64,000 bases of DNA from Myxococcus qinghaiensis (GTDB lineage Bacteria; Myxococcota; Myxococcia; Myxococcales; Myxococcaceae), in contig NZ_JAKCFA010000003.1 of the NCBI RefSeq assembly GCF_024198215.1, positions 434,001 to 498,000 of the forward strand, read 5' to 3'. Below, piece by piece: positions 1 to 9,192 of this stretch; position 1 is the stretch's first letter; each line of letters begins with the position of its first letter. The notes below the pieces were generated by a model, which saw only the letters and a list, made by a program, of their open reading frames with translations, made no database searches and was not told where the DNA came from. The position numbers were made by a program, and so were the translations under genes.

Positions 1-429
1 GATGAAGACCACGCGCACCACCTTGCCCAGCAGCTTGTTGGTGAGGCCCGGCAGCGCGTTCTGCTCCTGGATGGCGGTGGGGATGCCCATCAGCCACGCG
101 GCCAGGACGACGGGGCCGCTCGCGTAGCCGCCCACGCCCACCACCACGTCCGGCTTCTGCCGGGCGAGGATGCGGAACGACTCGATGAAGGCCAGCGGCA
201 GCGCGACGAGCGCCTTGATGAGCGAGAAGAAGCCCTTGCCCTTCAAGCCCTGCACCTTCACCAGCTCCAGCGGATAGCCCTCGCGCGGAACGACGCGCGC
301 CTCCAGGCCCCGCTCCGTCCCCACGAAGACGACTTCGTTGGCGTGGTGACGCGTCACCACCTCTTCCGCCAGGGCGATGCCCGGGAAGAGATGACCCCCG
401 GTGCCGCCCCCCGCGATGAGCACCTTCAC
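1..429 (-). CDS. murG: MurG, lipid II synthase (3' part cut by window edge)
   Basis: UDP-GlcNAc:undecaprenyl-pyrophosphoryl-MurNAc-pentapeptide GlcNAc transferase, the last cytoplasmic-face step of lipid II synthesis. The 143 visible codons are the N-terminal half of a GT-B enzyme: the start reads (GTG)KVLIAGGGTGGHLFPG, the GGGTGGH glycine-rich loop typical of MurG, followed by VGVGGYASGP and an IQEQNA motif. The GTG start (429-427) shares a GTGA overlap with the ftsW stop, so the two are translationally coupled. The gene is complete at its start and runs off the left edge of the window. Family assignment is firm from the loop motif and the dcw position after ftsW. Confidence 0.95.
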   Translation of the reverse strand, partial: MKVLIAGGGTGGHLFPGIALAEEVVTRHHANEVVFVGTERGLEARVVPREGYPLELVKVQGLKGKGFFSLIKALVALPLAFIESFRILARQKPDVVVGVGGYASGPVVLAAWLMGIPTAIQEQNALPGLTNKLLGKVVRVVFI

Positions 430-1589
430 GCCGCCACCTCCCTCAAGTCCGAACCCGCACGCGCGCTCCGAGGCGCTCCCTGCGCACTGGCGCTCAGCGA
501 CAAGAGCACGCCCGCCGCGCCCATCAGCACTACCAGCGACGTGCCGCCGTACGAGACGAACGGCAGCGTCAGCCCCTTGGTCGGCAGCAGCCCCATGGCC
601 ACGCACATGTTCACCGTGGCCTGGAAGGCGATGATGGAGGTGAAGCCCAGCCCCAGGTACGTGCCGAAGGTCTCTCCCGCCGCCAGGCTGGCGCGCACGC
701 CGCGCCACAGGACGAGGCCGTAGAGCGAGACGAGCACGCCCACGCCAATCAACCCCGTCTCCTCACCGAGGATGGAGAAGATGAAGTCGGTGTGCGCTTC
801 CGGCAGGAAGAAGAGCTTCTGCCGCCCGTCGCCCAGCCCCAGGCCCACCACGCCGCCGGAGCCGATGGACATGAGGGACTCGGCGACCTGGTAGCCCACG
901 TCGTGCCGGTGCGCCCACGGGTCCAGGAAGGCCAGGATGCGCTTCATGCGGTACGGGCTGGAGGCAATGGCCACGTAGGCCATGGGCAGCGCGAGCAGGA
1001 TGGAGCCGACCAGGTAGCTCAGCTTCGCGCCGGCGGCGAACAGCAGCACGAACAGCATGAACACCAGCAGCACGCTGCTGCCGAAGTCGGGCTGGAGCAT
1101 GCAAAGCATCACCAGGATGCCGCACAGCGCCAGGTGCGGGACGAAGCCCACGGAGAACGTCGCCACCTTCTCGCGCTTCTTCGCCAGCGAGTAGGACAGG
1201 TAGACGACCCACGCGAACTTGGCGACCTCGGCGGGCTGGAGGCTGAAGCCCGGCAGCCGGATCCAGCGCCGCGCGCCCCCCGCCGTGGAGCCGATGCCGG
1301 GGATGGCCACCAGCACCAGCAGGACAATCGCCGCGAGCAGCAGCGGATACGCCCAGCGCGCCAGCTTGCGCCAGCCCAGCTTCATCGCCACGGCCATCGC
1401 CACCAGGCCGATACCCGCCGCGGTGACCTGTCGCTTGAAGAAGTAGAGGCTGTCGCCGAGCTTGTCCTGCGCCAGCACCGCGCTCGCCGAGTACACCATC
1501 ACCAGGCCCATCGTCACGAGGCCGAGCACGGCGCACAGGAGGATGGGGTCGAACCGCACGGGAGCATTCGACGGAGGAGAGGTCTTCAT
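426..1589 (-). CDS. ftsW: FtsW, SEDS-family septal peptidoglycan glycosyltransferase
   Basis: Polytopic inner-membrane SEDS protein that polymerises septal glycan together with its partner PBP3 (FtsI), also in this cluster. 387 residues starting MKTSPPSNAPVRFDP; an upstream in-frame ATG exists but its Arg/Cys-rich extension would lie inside murD, so the ATG at 1589, 4 nt after the murD stop, is chosen. SEDS hallmarks are present: PEAHTDFIFSILGEETGLIG in the long periplasmic loop region and GLLPTKGLTLPFVSYGG near the C-terminus. About ten hydrophobic segments alternate with short charged loops. RodA is the alternative SEDS member, but the mur/fts context and the C-terminal motif favour FtsW. 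Confidence 0.95.
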   Translation of the reverse strand: MKTSPPSNAPVRFDPILLCAVLGLVTMGLVMVYSASAVLAQDKLGDSLYFFKRQVTAAGIGLVAMAVAMKLGWRKLARWAYPLLLAAIVLLVLVAIPGIGSTAGGARRWIRLPGFSLQPAEVAKFAWVVYLSYSLAKKREKVATFSVGFVPHLALCGILVMLCMLQPDFGSSVLLVFMLFVLLFAAGAKLSYLVGSILLALPMAYVAIASSPYRMKRILAFLDPWAHRHDVGYQVAESLMSIGSGGVVGLGLGDGRQKLFFLPEAHTDFIFSILGEETGLIGVGVLVSLYGLVLWRGVRASLAAGETFGTYLGLGFTSIIAFQATVNMCVAMGLLPTKGLTLPFVSYGGTSLVVLMGAAGVLLSLSASAQGAPRSARAGSDLREVAA

Positions 1590-1593
1590 GCCG

Positions 1594-2961
1594 TCACAGC
1601 GCTCCGACCAGGCGCTTGAAACTGTCGCCCCGGTCCTCGAAGTTCTTGAACTGATCGTACGACGCACATGCGGGCGACAGCAGCACCGTGTCACCCGCCT
1701 TCGACAGCTCACGCGCCTTCGCCACCGCGGCCGCCAGCGTGCCGCACGCATGCACCGCCGCCTGCCCCTCGTACGCCCGGGCGAGCAGCTCCGCGTCCGC
1801 GCCGATGGTCAGCACGCCCTTCACCTTGCCCCGCCCCGCCTCCACCATGGGCGCGTACGGCGCGCCCTTGCCCTTGCCACCGGCAATCAGCCACAGCCCG
1901 TCCTGGAACGCGCGCAGCGCGACGAGCACCGAGTCCACGTTCGTGGCCTTCGAGTCGTTCACCCACTCCACCCCGTCCAGCACCCGCACGCTCTCCAGCC
2001 GGTGCGGCAGGCCCGGGTAGCTGTCCAGCCCCACTTGCACCGCGTCGGCCGACACGCCGCCCAGCCGCGCCAGCAGCGCCGCCGCCATCGCGTTCTGCGC
2101 GTTGTGGGCCCCTCGCAGCGCGCGGTTGTTGAGCCGGTACCGCTCGCCCTGGAAGTCCAGCCGGAAGCCGCCCTCCTCCGCCACCGCCAGCCCCGCGAGC
2201 TTCGGCGCGTCCACCACCGGCTTGCCGGTGAGGCTGAAGCCGTACACGGGCACTCGCGACTGTCGCGCCAGCGCGAGCACGTCCGCGTCGTCCGCGTTCA
2301 CCACCGCGAAGTCACCCTCTCGCTGGTGGTGGAAGATGCGGGCCTTGGCCTCGCCGTACGCGCCATGATTCGCGTACCGGTCGATGTGGTCCGCCGTGAG
2401 GTTGAGGATGGCGGCGCCGCGCGGGCGCAGCGTCTGGATGCCCTCGAGTTGGAAGCTGGACAGCTCCACCACCAGCGCGTCCCAGTCACCGGGCGTCAGC
2501 GCGGCCTCGCTGAAGGGCCGGCCCAGGTTGCCGCCGACGAAGGTGCGCTTCCTGCCCTGGAGGAACAGCTCCCCGGTGAGCGCCGTGGTGGTGCTCTTGC
2601 CGTTGGTGCCCGTGATTCCAAACAGCGGCACCGACTCCAGGAAGCGCCACGCCAGCTCCACCTCGCCCCAGATGGGCACGCCCGCGGCGGCGGCGGCGCG
2701 CAGCTCCGGCAGGGCCAGCGGCACGCCCGGGCTCACCACCACCAGCGCCTGCGACTCCAAGAGGCCCGGCGTCGCGGGGTCGGTGACGAGCGTGGCGCCC
2801 AGCGATTTCACCTCGCGGGCTACGTCGCCCAGCGCGTCCTCGCTGCGAGCATCCAGCGCCGTCACGCTCGCGCCCCGCTGGGACAAGAGGCGCAGCGCCG
2901 CCACGCCACTCTTCGCCAGCCCGTACACCAACACCTTCTGCCCGGACAGCGCGAACGTCAT
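1594..2961 (-). CDS. murD: MurD, UDP-MurNAc-L-Ala:D-Glu ligase
   Basis: Cytoplasmic ATP-dependent ligase adding D-glutamate to UDP-MurNAc-L-Ala. 455 residues from the start MTFALSGQKVLVYGLAKSG; the reading frame stays open well upstream, but that part runs antiparallel in content to mraY and lacks any ribosome site, so the ATG at 2961 is used. Visible motifs: an N-terminal Rossmann-like GLAKSG loop, the Mur-ligase ATP loop GITGTNGKSTTTAL, and the C-terminal WVNDSKATN segment characteristic of MurD, followed by LIAGGKGKG. Length matches the family (about 440-460). It lies 23 bp after mraY and 4 bp before ftsW. Confidence 0.95.
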   Translation of the reverse strand: MTFALSGQKVLVYGLAKSGVAALRLLSQRGASVTALDARSEDALGDVAREVKSLGATLVTDPATPGLLESQALVVVSPGVPLALPELRAAAAAGVPIWGEVELAWRFLESVPLFGITGTNGKSTTTALTGELFLQGRKRTFVGGNLGRPFSEAALTPGDWDALVVELSSFQLEGIQTLRPRGAAILNLTADHIDRYANHGAYGEAKARIFHHQREGDFAVVNADDADVLALARQSRVPVYGFSLTGKPVVDAPKLAGLAVAEEGGFRLDFQGERYRLNNRALRGAHNAQNAMAAALLARLGGVSADAVQVGLDSYPGLPHRLESVRVLDGVEWVNDSKATNVDSVLVALRAFQDGLWLIAGGKGKGAPYAPMVEAGRGKVKGVLTIGADAELLARAYEGQAAVHACGTLAAAVAKARELSKAGDTVLLSPACASYDQFKNFEDRGDSFKRLVGAL

Positions 2962-2984
2962 GGATGTTCCACCCCTGGGGAGAA

Positions 2985-4163
2985 TCAGCGCAGCTTGAGC
3001 GACAGGAGCGCCACGCCACCACAGAGGATGGAGACGATCCAGAAACGGACGATGATCTTCGGCTCGGCCAGCCCCTTGAGCTCGAAGTGGTGGTGCACCG
3101 GCGCCATCTTGAACACGCGCTTGCCGGTCATCTTGAAGGAGGCCACCTGAATCATCACGCTCAGCGCCTCCGCGAAGAAGATGCCGTGGATGATGGCGGA
3201 CACCACCTCGTTCTTGGACAGCACCGCCAGCCCGCCCAGGGCGCCACCCAGCGCCAGCGAGCCGATGTCCCCCATGAACACGGAGGCCGGATACGTGTTG
3301 AACCAGAGGAACGAGATGCCCGCGCCGACGATGGCCGCGCAGAACACGGCCAGCTCCGCGCCGCCCGGCACCTGGAGGATGCCCAGGTACTGCCACAGCG
3401 GCGTGGCCACCAGCTTCGTCGTGCCACCCACCGTCACCGAGTCCGCGATGCTCAGCGTGGTGCCCGCGACGTAGCAGAGCACCGCGAAGGTAATCGCGGA
3501 GACGATGGTGGGGACAATCGCGAGCCCGTCCAGGCCGTCGGTGAGGTTCACCGCGTTGGACGTGCCCACGATGACGATCCACGCGAAGACGACGTAGAAC
3601 CAGCCCAGGTCCAGGTTGAACCAGTGGGACGGGATGAACGGCAGCGTCAGCCGCGTGTTGATGAGCAGCGTGGGGCCGAATGAGCCGTCCGGCTGCGTCC
3701 ACGTCGTCAGCAAGCCAAAGACGGCGATGAGGAAGAAGACGGTCTGCAGCACCATCTTCTTGCGCCCCGCCAGGCCCTTGGAGTTGCGCTTGGACAGCTT
3801 GAGCCAGTCATCCAGGAAGCCGATGAAGCCGTAGCCGAACGTCAGCAGCAGCACCACCCAGACGGCGCGGCTCTTCAGGTCCGCGAACAGCAGCGTGCCC
3901 GCGGCGATGCAGATGAGGATGAGCGCGCCACCCATGGTGGGCGTGCCCTTCTTCTTCTGGTGCGAGTCCGGCGTGTCCTCGCGGACGTTGCTCTGTCCGT
4001 GCTGCTTCAGCCGCAGCCTCGCGATGAGGCGCGGGCCAATCAGCATGCCCAGCACGAGCGCGAAGACCCCGGCGGCGATGATGCGGAAGGTGGGGTAGCG
4101 CAGGAAGTTGAGAACCCGCCCCGCTTCCGTGTTCTGGATGAGCTCGTAGAGCAGATACAGCAC
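2985..4163 (-). CDS. mraY: MraY, phospho-MurNAc-pentapeptide translocase (lipid I synthase)
   Basis: Integral membrane enzyme transferring phospho-MurNAc-pentapeptide to undecaprenyl phosphate to make lipid I. 392 residues from a GTG start at 4163 whose G overlaps the last base of the murF TAG stop (TAGTG). The N-terminus, (GTG)LYLLYELIQNTEAGRV, aligns by eye with the E. coli protein start. Motifs visible: KKKGTPTMGG, the catalytic NLTDGLDGLA, GDIGSLALGG, and PVHHHFELKG near the C-terminus. Ten or so transmembrane segments are apparent. Somewhat longer than E. coli MraY (360) because of an insertion in the middle around AGTTLSIADSVTVGG. Confidence 0.96.
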   Translation of the reverse strand: MLYLLYELIQNTEAGRVLNFLRYPTFRIIAAGVFALVLGMLIGPRLIARLRLKQHGQSNVREDTPDSHQKKKGTPTMGGALILICIAAGTLLFADLKSRAVWVVLLLTFGYGFIGFLDDWLKLSKRNSKGLAGRKKMVLQTVFFLIAVFGLLTTWTQPDGSFGPTLLINTRLTLPFIPSHWFNLDLGWFYVVFAWIVIVGTSNAVNLTDGLDGLAIVPTIVSAITFAVLCYVAGTTLSIADSVTVGGTTKLVATPLWQYLGILQVPGGAELAVFCAAIVGAGISFLWFNTYPASVFMGDIGSLALGGALGGLAVLSKNEVVSAIIHGIFFAEALSVMIQVASFKMTGKRVFKMAPVHHHFELKGLAEPKIIVRFWIVSILCGGVALLSLKLR

Positions 4164-5566
4164 TAGTGGTTTCCTCCGGAGGACGCGGTCGTGCCCGTCA
4201 ATGCGGCCACCACCCGCTCCAGCCGCATTCCGCGGCTTGCCTTCACCAGCACCACGTCGTGAGGGCGAAGCCTCGGCGTCAACCACGCCACCAGGGGCTC
4301 CACCTCCGTGAAATGCGCCGCGGACTCACCCAGCCCCGCGTGCTTGAAACCCTCTTTGGAGCGCGGGCCGAAGAAGGCCACCAGCGCCGCCTTGCCCGCC
4401 ACCTGCCCGCCCAGCCGCGCGTGCTCCTCGAACTCGCCCGGGCCCAGCTCCAGCATGTCGCCCAGCACCGCCACCGCGCGGCCCCCAGGCGTCACCAGCG
4501 TGCCCAGCGTCTCCAGTGCCGCGTCCATGGAGGCGGGGTTCGCGTTGTAGCAGTCGTCAATCACCGTCACGCCACCCAGTCCGTCCACCACGTTGAGGCG
4601 CCGCGCGTACGGCCTGGCCGCCTCCAGCCCCTTCACACACTCCTCCGCCGTGTAGCCCAGCGCCAGCGCCACCGCGAAGGCCGCCGTCGCGTTCTGCGCG
4701 TTGTGCGGCCCGATGAAGTTCAGCCGCACCGGCCACTCCCGGCCCAGGTGGCGCACCGTGGCCACCATGCCGTCGCGGCCCTTCGTCTCCACCGACACCA
4801 GCCGCACGTCCGAGCCGTCCGCGCGGCCGAAGGTCAGCCGGTTCGCTTCACTGCGCTCCGCCTGCGCGGGGATGAGCGCGTCGTCCGCGTTGACCACAAT
4901 CGTGGTCCCATGTCCCATCTCCTGGAACATCTCCCCTTCCGCGTCCGCCACGCCCTGCAGGCTGCCCAGCCCCTCCAGGTGCTCGGGTTGGACGACGGTG
5001 ATGACCCCCGCGTCCGGCCGCACCACCCGGGTGAGCCGCTGGATTTCGCCAGGCCGGTTCATCCCCACCTCGATGACCGCCGCCACGTGCTGGGGCTCCA
5101 GCCGGAACAGCGTCAGGGGGACACCGACTTCGTTGTTGAAGTTGCCCTCCGTCTTCAGCGCCGGCCCGCGCGTGGCGAGGATGGCGCCCACCATCTCCTT
5201 GGTGGTCGTCTTCCCGTTGGAGCCGCCCACCGCGCAGATGGGAATGCGGAAGCGCTGACGGTGGTGGCGGCCCAGGGCCCCCAACGCCATCAGCGTGTCG
5301 TCGACCTCGTAGAGCGTGAAGCCCTCCGGTAGCGCGGGCAGGGCACGGCCCCGCCCCACCACCGCGCCGGCCGCCCCACCCTTCGCCGCGACGTCCACGA
5401 AGCCGTGGGCGTCGAAGCGCTCACCCACCAGCGCCACGAAGAGGCACCCCGGGGTGAGTGCCCTCGTGTCGGTGCAGACGGCCTCGAAGGCGGCCGGCCC
5501 GGGACTTCCGAGCCGGGTCGCCCCCGTCGCCTGCACCACCTCTTCGTCGCTGAATCGAGCTGCCAT
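4163..5566 (-). CDS. murF: MurF, UDP-MurNAc-tripeptide:D-Ala-D-Ala ligase
   Basis: Adds D-Ala-D-Ala to UDP-MurNAc-tripeptide in the cytoplasm, completing the pentapeptide. 467 residues starting MAARFSDEEVVQATGA. Mur-ligase features in order: an N-terminal UDP-binding domain with DTRALTPGCLFVAL, the ATP loop VGGSNGKTTTKEM, FNNEVGVPLTLF, HNAQNATAAFAVA in the central domain, and DDCYNANPASM followed by VAVLGDMLELG, both typical of MurF. It lies 32 bp after murE and overlaps the mraY start by one base, consistent with one operon. Confidence 0.95.
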   Translation of the reverse strand: MAARFSDEEVVQATGATRLGSPGPAAFEAVCTDTRALTPGCLFVALVGERFDAHGFVDVAAKGGAAGAVVGRGRALPALPEGFTLYEVDDTLMALGALGRHHRQRFRIPICAVGGSNGKTTTKEMVGAILATRGPALKTEGNFNNEVGVPLTLFRLEPQHVAAVIEVGMNRPGEIQRLTRVVRPDAGVITVVQPEHLEGLGSLQGVADAEGEMFQEMGHGTTIVVNADDALIPAQAERSEANRLTFGRADGSDVRLVSVETKGRDGMVATVRHLGREWPVRLNFIGPHNAQNATAAFAVALALGYTAEECVKGLEAARPYARRLNVVDGLGGVTVIDDCYNANPASMDAALETLGTLVTPGGRAVAVLGDMLELGPGEFEEHARLGGQVAGKAALVAFFGPRSKEGFKHAGLGESAAHFTEVEPLVAWLTPRLRPHDVVLVKASRGMRLERVVAALTGTTASSGGNH

Positions 5567-5598
5567 AGGGGTGTGGGGCGTCCCGTCCGCGAGCCTTC

Positions 5599-7122
5599 TC
5601 AGCCGGCGGTGCGGCTCGCCAGCGCCTTGGCGGCGGCCTGGCGGTCATCGAAGCTGAGCTTCTCCTTGCCCACCTGCTGGTAGGTCTCGTGGCCCTTGCC
5701 CGCGATGAGGACGACGTCGTCCGCGCCCGCCAGTGCAATGGCCTGCTCGATGGCGGTGCGACGGTCCGCCTCCACGAGGTAGCCCTTCTCGCCCGACTTC
5801 GCCTTGTTCGCGGAGATGCGGCGCAGGCCGCCCTTCTCCACGCCCGACGTCACCTGGCTGATGATCTCCTCCGGGTCCTCCGTGCGCGGGTTGTCGCTGG
5901 TGATGACCGTCAGGTCCGCGGCCTCCGCCGCCACCGCGCCCATCAGCGGACGCTTGCCCTTGTCACGGTCGCCTCCGCAGCCGAAGACCGTGATGACGCG
6001 GCCCTTGGCCATGGCGCGCGCGGCCTCCAGCGCGCGCTTGAGCGCGTCGTCGGTGTGCGCGTAGTCCACGAACACGGCGGGCGCCCCGGCGGGGCCGTAG
6101 TTCTCCACGCGCTCCATGCGGCCGGCCACCGGCGTCATCCGCTCGATGCCGACCTTCACGTCGGCGCGCGAGAAGCCCGCGCCGATGCCGATGCCCACCG
6201 CCAGGAGGATGTTCTCCAGGTTGTGGGGCCCCAAGAGCTTGCTCTTCAGGGAGATATCGCCCGAGGGCGTCTTCAGCGTGCCGGTGATGCCGGCCAGCGT
6301 GAAGGTGACGTCCGAGGCCGAAATCTCACCGTTGCCGGTGCGGCTGAACTTCCACGCCATGCGCTTCTGGCCGCGCTGCTCGTTGTAGATGCGGCTGGCG
6401 TACGTGTCGTCGCCGTTCACCACGGCCACGCCCGTGGCGGACAGGTTCTCCGCGAAGAGCTTCCGCTTGGCCTGGAAGTAGTCCTCCATGTCCTTGTGGT
6501 AGTCGAGGTGGTCGCGGCTCAAGTTGCTGAAGCCCGCGGCCTTGAAGGTCAACCCGTGCACGCGCTCCTGCGCGAGCGCATGGCTTGACACCTCCATCAC
6601 CACCGTCTCCACACCCGCGTCCACCATCTCCTTGAAGATGCGGTGCAACTCCAGCGGATCCGGCGTCGTGTTGGCCGTCTCCACCGTCTTGCCCCCGAAC
6701 TTGTAGCCCAACGTGCCGATGACACCCGTGGACACGTAGGCCGCCGCGCCCATTGCCTCCAGCAGGAACGACGTCGTCGTCTTCCCATTGGTGCCGGTGA
6801 CAGCCAGCAACGTCAGCTTGTCGGCCGGACGCCCATGGAAGTTCGCGGCGATGAGGGCCAGCGCCTTGCGCGCGCTGCCCACCTTGAAGAAGGGCACCTG
6901 CGAGGAGGGCACTGGCTTCTCGGAGACCACCGCCACGGCTCCGCGTGACACGGCCTCCCCGATGAACTGGGCACCATCCTCCTTGGTGCCGGGAATGGCG
7001 ATGAACAAGTCGCCAGGCTTCACATGCCGCGAGTCCTGGGTCACACCGGTGACGTCGACCGCGGAACGACCACCCGAGGTCTGCTCGGCACCACACCCTG
7101 CGAGGACATCCGTCAGCTTCAT
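5599..7122 (-). CDS. murE: MurE, UDP-MurNAc-L-Ala-D-Glu:meso-diaminopimelate ligase
   Basis: Adds the third stem-peptide residue. 507 residues from ATG 7122, preceded by a GGGGAAG ribosome site. Contains TQDSRHVKPGDLF in the N-terminal domain, the ATP loop VTGTNGKTTTSF, NTTPDPLELH, and VFVDYAHTDDALKRAL. The substrate-specificity motif reads DNPRTEDP; the DNPR form is known to mark meso-DAP-specific rather than lysine-specific enzymes, so the organism should have DAP-type peptidoglycan. The end reads LIAGKGHETYQ, a MurE hallmark. It lies 51 bp after ftsI. Confidence 0.96.
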   Translation of the reverse strand: MKLTDVLAGCGAEQTSGGRSAVDVTGVTQDSRHVKPGDLFIAIPGTKEDGAQFIGEAVSRGAVAVVSEKPVPSSQVPFFKVGSARKALALIAANFHGRPADKLTLLAVTGTNGKTTTSFLLEAMGAAAYVSTGVIGTLGYKFGGKTVETANTTPDPLELHRIFKEMVDAGVETVVMEVSSHALAQERVHGLTFKAAGFSNLSRDHLDYHKDMEDYFQAKRKLFAENLSATGVAVVNGDDTYASRIYNEQRGQKRMAWKFSRTGNGEISASDVTFTLAGITGTLKTPSGDISLKSKLLGPHNLENILLAVGIGIGAGFSRADVKVGIERMTPVAGRMERVENYGPAGAPAVFVDYAHTDDALKRALEAARAMAKGRVITVFGCGGDRDKGKRPLMGAVAAEAADLTVITSDNPRTEDPEEIISQVTSGVEKGGLRRISANKAKSGEKGYLVEADRRTAIEQAIALAGADDVVLIAGKGHETYQQVGKEKLSFDDRQAAAKALASRTAG

Positions 7123-7173
7123 CTCTTCCCCTTCACACGCATTGCAAGCGCGGGGCCTGGAACGAGCGCGGCC

Positions 7174-9192
7174 TCATTGCCGCGTCGCGAGCTCCAGCGT
7201 CACCCGGGCCCCCTTCTCCACCAGCGAGCCGGCGGCGGGGGTTTGAGACACCACACGTCCACTGCCCAGTACTTGTGGCTCGAGAGCCGCGGCGAGCAGC
7301 TTCACCACGGCCTCGCGACCTCCGGCACCCTGGACGTCCGGCACACGCACCGTGCCGGGCTCAGGGCTCTCCGAAACCGCCTCCTCCAACGCCGGCCGAG
7401 CGGGCTCGGTGGCCTTCGCCACCGGCTTCGCCGCGACAGGCACGGGGGATGCGGCGGCCATGGCCACCCCGGGTGCCACCGTCCGAGACGGGGGCACGGC
7501 CAGGTGGGCCATGGCAGCGGTCGCAATTTCCTTGAAAGCAGGGGCAGCCACGAGCCCCCCGTACACGTCTGTCTTGGGTTCGTCCACCACCACGAGGATG
7601 ACAATGCGCGGATCCTCGGCCGGCACCATGCCGACAAAGGAGGCAATCCGCTTGTCCGAGTAGCCCCGAGCCACCGGATCCGCCTTCTGGGCCGTTCCCG
7701 TCTTGCCGGCGACCCGGTACTCCTCCATGGCGGCCTTGGGCGCGGTGCCTCCCTTGACCACCACGCTTTCGAGCATGCTCACCACCTGATTGGCCACCTT
7801 CGCGGAAACCGCCCGGCGGACCTCGGTGGGGCGATTCTCAAGCAGCACTACCCCGTCGGGGTCCACCACCTTCGTCACGAGGTAGGGCCGCATCAGCACG
7901 CCATCGTTGGCCAGCGCACCATAGGCCGCGGCAATCTGCACGGCGGTGGCCGTCATGCCCTGCCCGAAGGACTGGGTGGCCAGGGAGACCTCCGCCTTGG
8001 GAAAGGGGATGACCCCCCGGCCCTCGCCGGGAAGGGCCAGGCCCGTGCGCTCGGCGAAGCCGAAGGCATGGTAGCCGGCCACCATCTTCTCGCGGCCCAG
8101 CACCTGGGCGATCTTGGCCATGCAGATGTTGGAGGAGACCTGGAGGATGCCCCGGGGCGCCGTCCAGCCGTAGGGGTGCGTATCGTTGATGGTGTGGCGG
8201 CCCACGCGCCAGGCGCCGTTCTCACAGAAGAAGACGCTCTCCTCGGTGATGGCCTTCTCCTCCAGCGCCGTGGCCACCACGAAGGGCTTGGTGGTGGAGC
8301 CGGGCTCGAAGGTGTCCAGCGCGCCCCGGTTGCGCACCGTGCCGCGGGTGATGCTCTCCGGGGTGTTGGGGTTGAAGCGGGGGTGGTTGGCCAGCGCCAA
8401 TATCTCCCCCGTCTTCGGATCCAGGGCCACCACCATGCCGGCGACGCCCTTGGCCTCCTCCACCGCCTTGGCCAGGGACTTCTCCGCGACGTACTGGAGA
8501 TGCCGGTCCAGGGTCAGCGTGACGGCGGCGCCCTGGCGCTCCAGCGGATCCAACGCGCCCTGCACCAGCAGCTTGCGGCCCTTGGCGTCGCGGAAGCCCG
8601 ACATTCGGGAGTTCTGCCCGGACAGCTCGTCCTCGAAGGCCAGCTCCAGGCCCTCCAGGCCCTTGCCGTCCATGCCCACCATGCCCACGACGTGGGCGCC
8701 CAGCTCGCGCTGCGGATAGAAGCGCTTGGGCTCCTTGGTGAAGCCCATGCCGGGCAGGCCCAGCGCCTTCACCGCGGCGACCTCCTGGGGCTTGGCCTGG
8801 CGCTTCACCCAGGCGAAGCGCTTGGAGCGCGCCAGGCGGGCCCCCAGCTCGTCCGGGTCCACCTTCAGCGCCTTGGCCAGCGAGCGCGCGGCCTGACGCA
8901 CGTCGGGCAGCATGGAGGGGTCCACCCAGATGGAGTCCACCTCCACGCTCTGGGCGAGCGGCGTGCCGCGCCGGTCGAAGATGTCGCCCCGGCGGGCGGG
9001 AATCTCAATCTGGCGGACGTACTGGTCCTGCGCCATTCCGCGCAGCTTCTCCTGCTCGAAGACCTGGAGCTGCACGGCGCGACCGAAGGCGACGCCCAGG
9101 AGCAACAGGAAGAGGCTGAACAGCAGCTGCACGCGCAGCTTCAGTCCCTTCGCGTTGGACTCCGGGGCCCGTGTCGCCTTGAAGTCCCTCAC
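7174..9192 (-). CDS. ftsI: FtsI/PBP3-type transpeptidase with a C-terminal PASTA domain
   Basis: Class B penicillin-binding protein, the division transpeptidase partner of FtsW. 672 residues. The GTG start at 9192 overlaps the ftsL stop (GTGA). After a short cytoplasmic tail there is one membrane anchor (LLFSLFLLLLGVAFG, about residues 24-40), then the dimerisation region with RRGDIFDRRGTPLA. Active-site motifs: STTK (about residue 298), SSN (about 354) and KTGT (about 493). A Pro/Ala-rich linker leads to one PASTA-like domain at about 615-671 (VRVPDVQGAGG ... SLVEKGARVTLEL). PASTA on a PBP2/3-type protein is common in Gram-positives (PBP2x, SpoVD) and less usual in Gram-negatives. Confidence 0.93.
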   Translation of the reverse strand: MRDFKATRAPESNAKGLKLRVQLLFSLFLLLLGVAFGRAVQLQVFEQEKLRGMAQDQYVRQIEIPARRGDIFDRRGTPLAQSVEVDSIWVDPSMLPDVRQAARSLAKALKVDPDELGARLARSKRFAWVKRQAKPQEVAAVKALGLPGMGFTKEPKRFYPQRELGAHVVGMVGMDGKGLEGLELAFEDELSGQNSRMSGFRDAKGRKLLVQGALDPLERQGAAVTLTLDRHLQYVAEKSLAKAVEEAKGVAGMVVALDPKTGEILALANHPRFNPNTPESITRGTVRNRGALDTFEPGSTTKPFVVATALEEKAITEESVFFCENGAWRVGRHTINDTHPYGWTAPRGILQVSSNICMAKIAQVLGREKMVAGYHAFGFAERTGLALPGEGRGVIPFPKAEVSLATQSFGQGMTATAVQIAAAYGALANDGVLMRPYLVTKVVDPDGVVLLENRPTEVRRAVSAKVANQVVSMLESVVVKGGTAPKAAMEEYRVAGKTGTAQKADPVARGYSDKRIASFVGMVPAEDPRIVILVVVDEPKTDVYGGLVAAPAFKEIATAAMAHLAVPPSRTVAPGVAMAAASPVPVAAKPVAKATEPARPALEEAVSESPEPGTVRVPDVQGAGGREAVVKLLAAALEPQVLGSGRVVSQTPAAGSLVEKGARVTLELATRQ

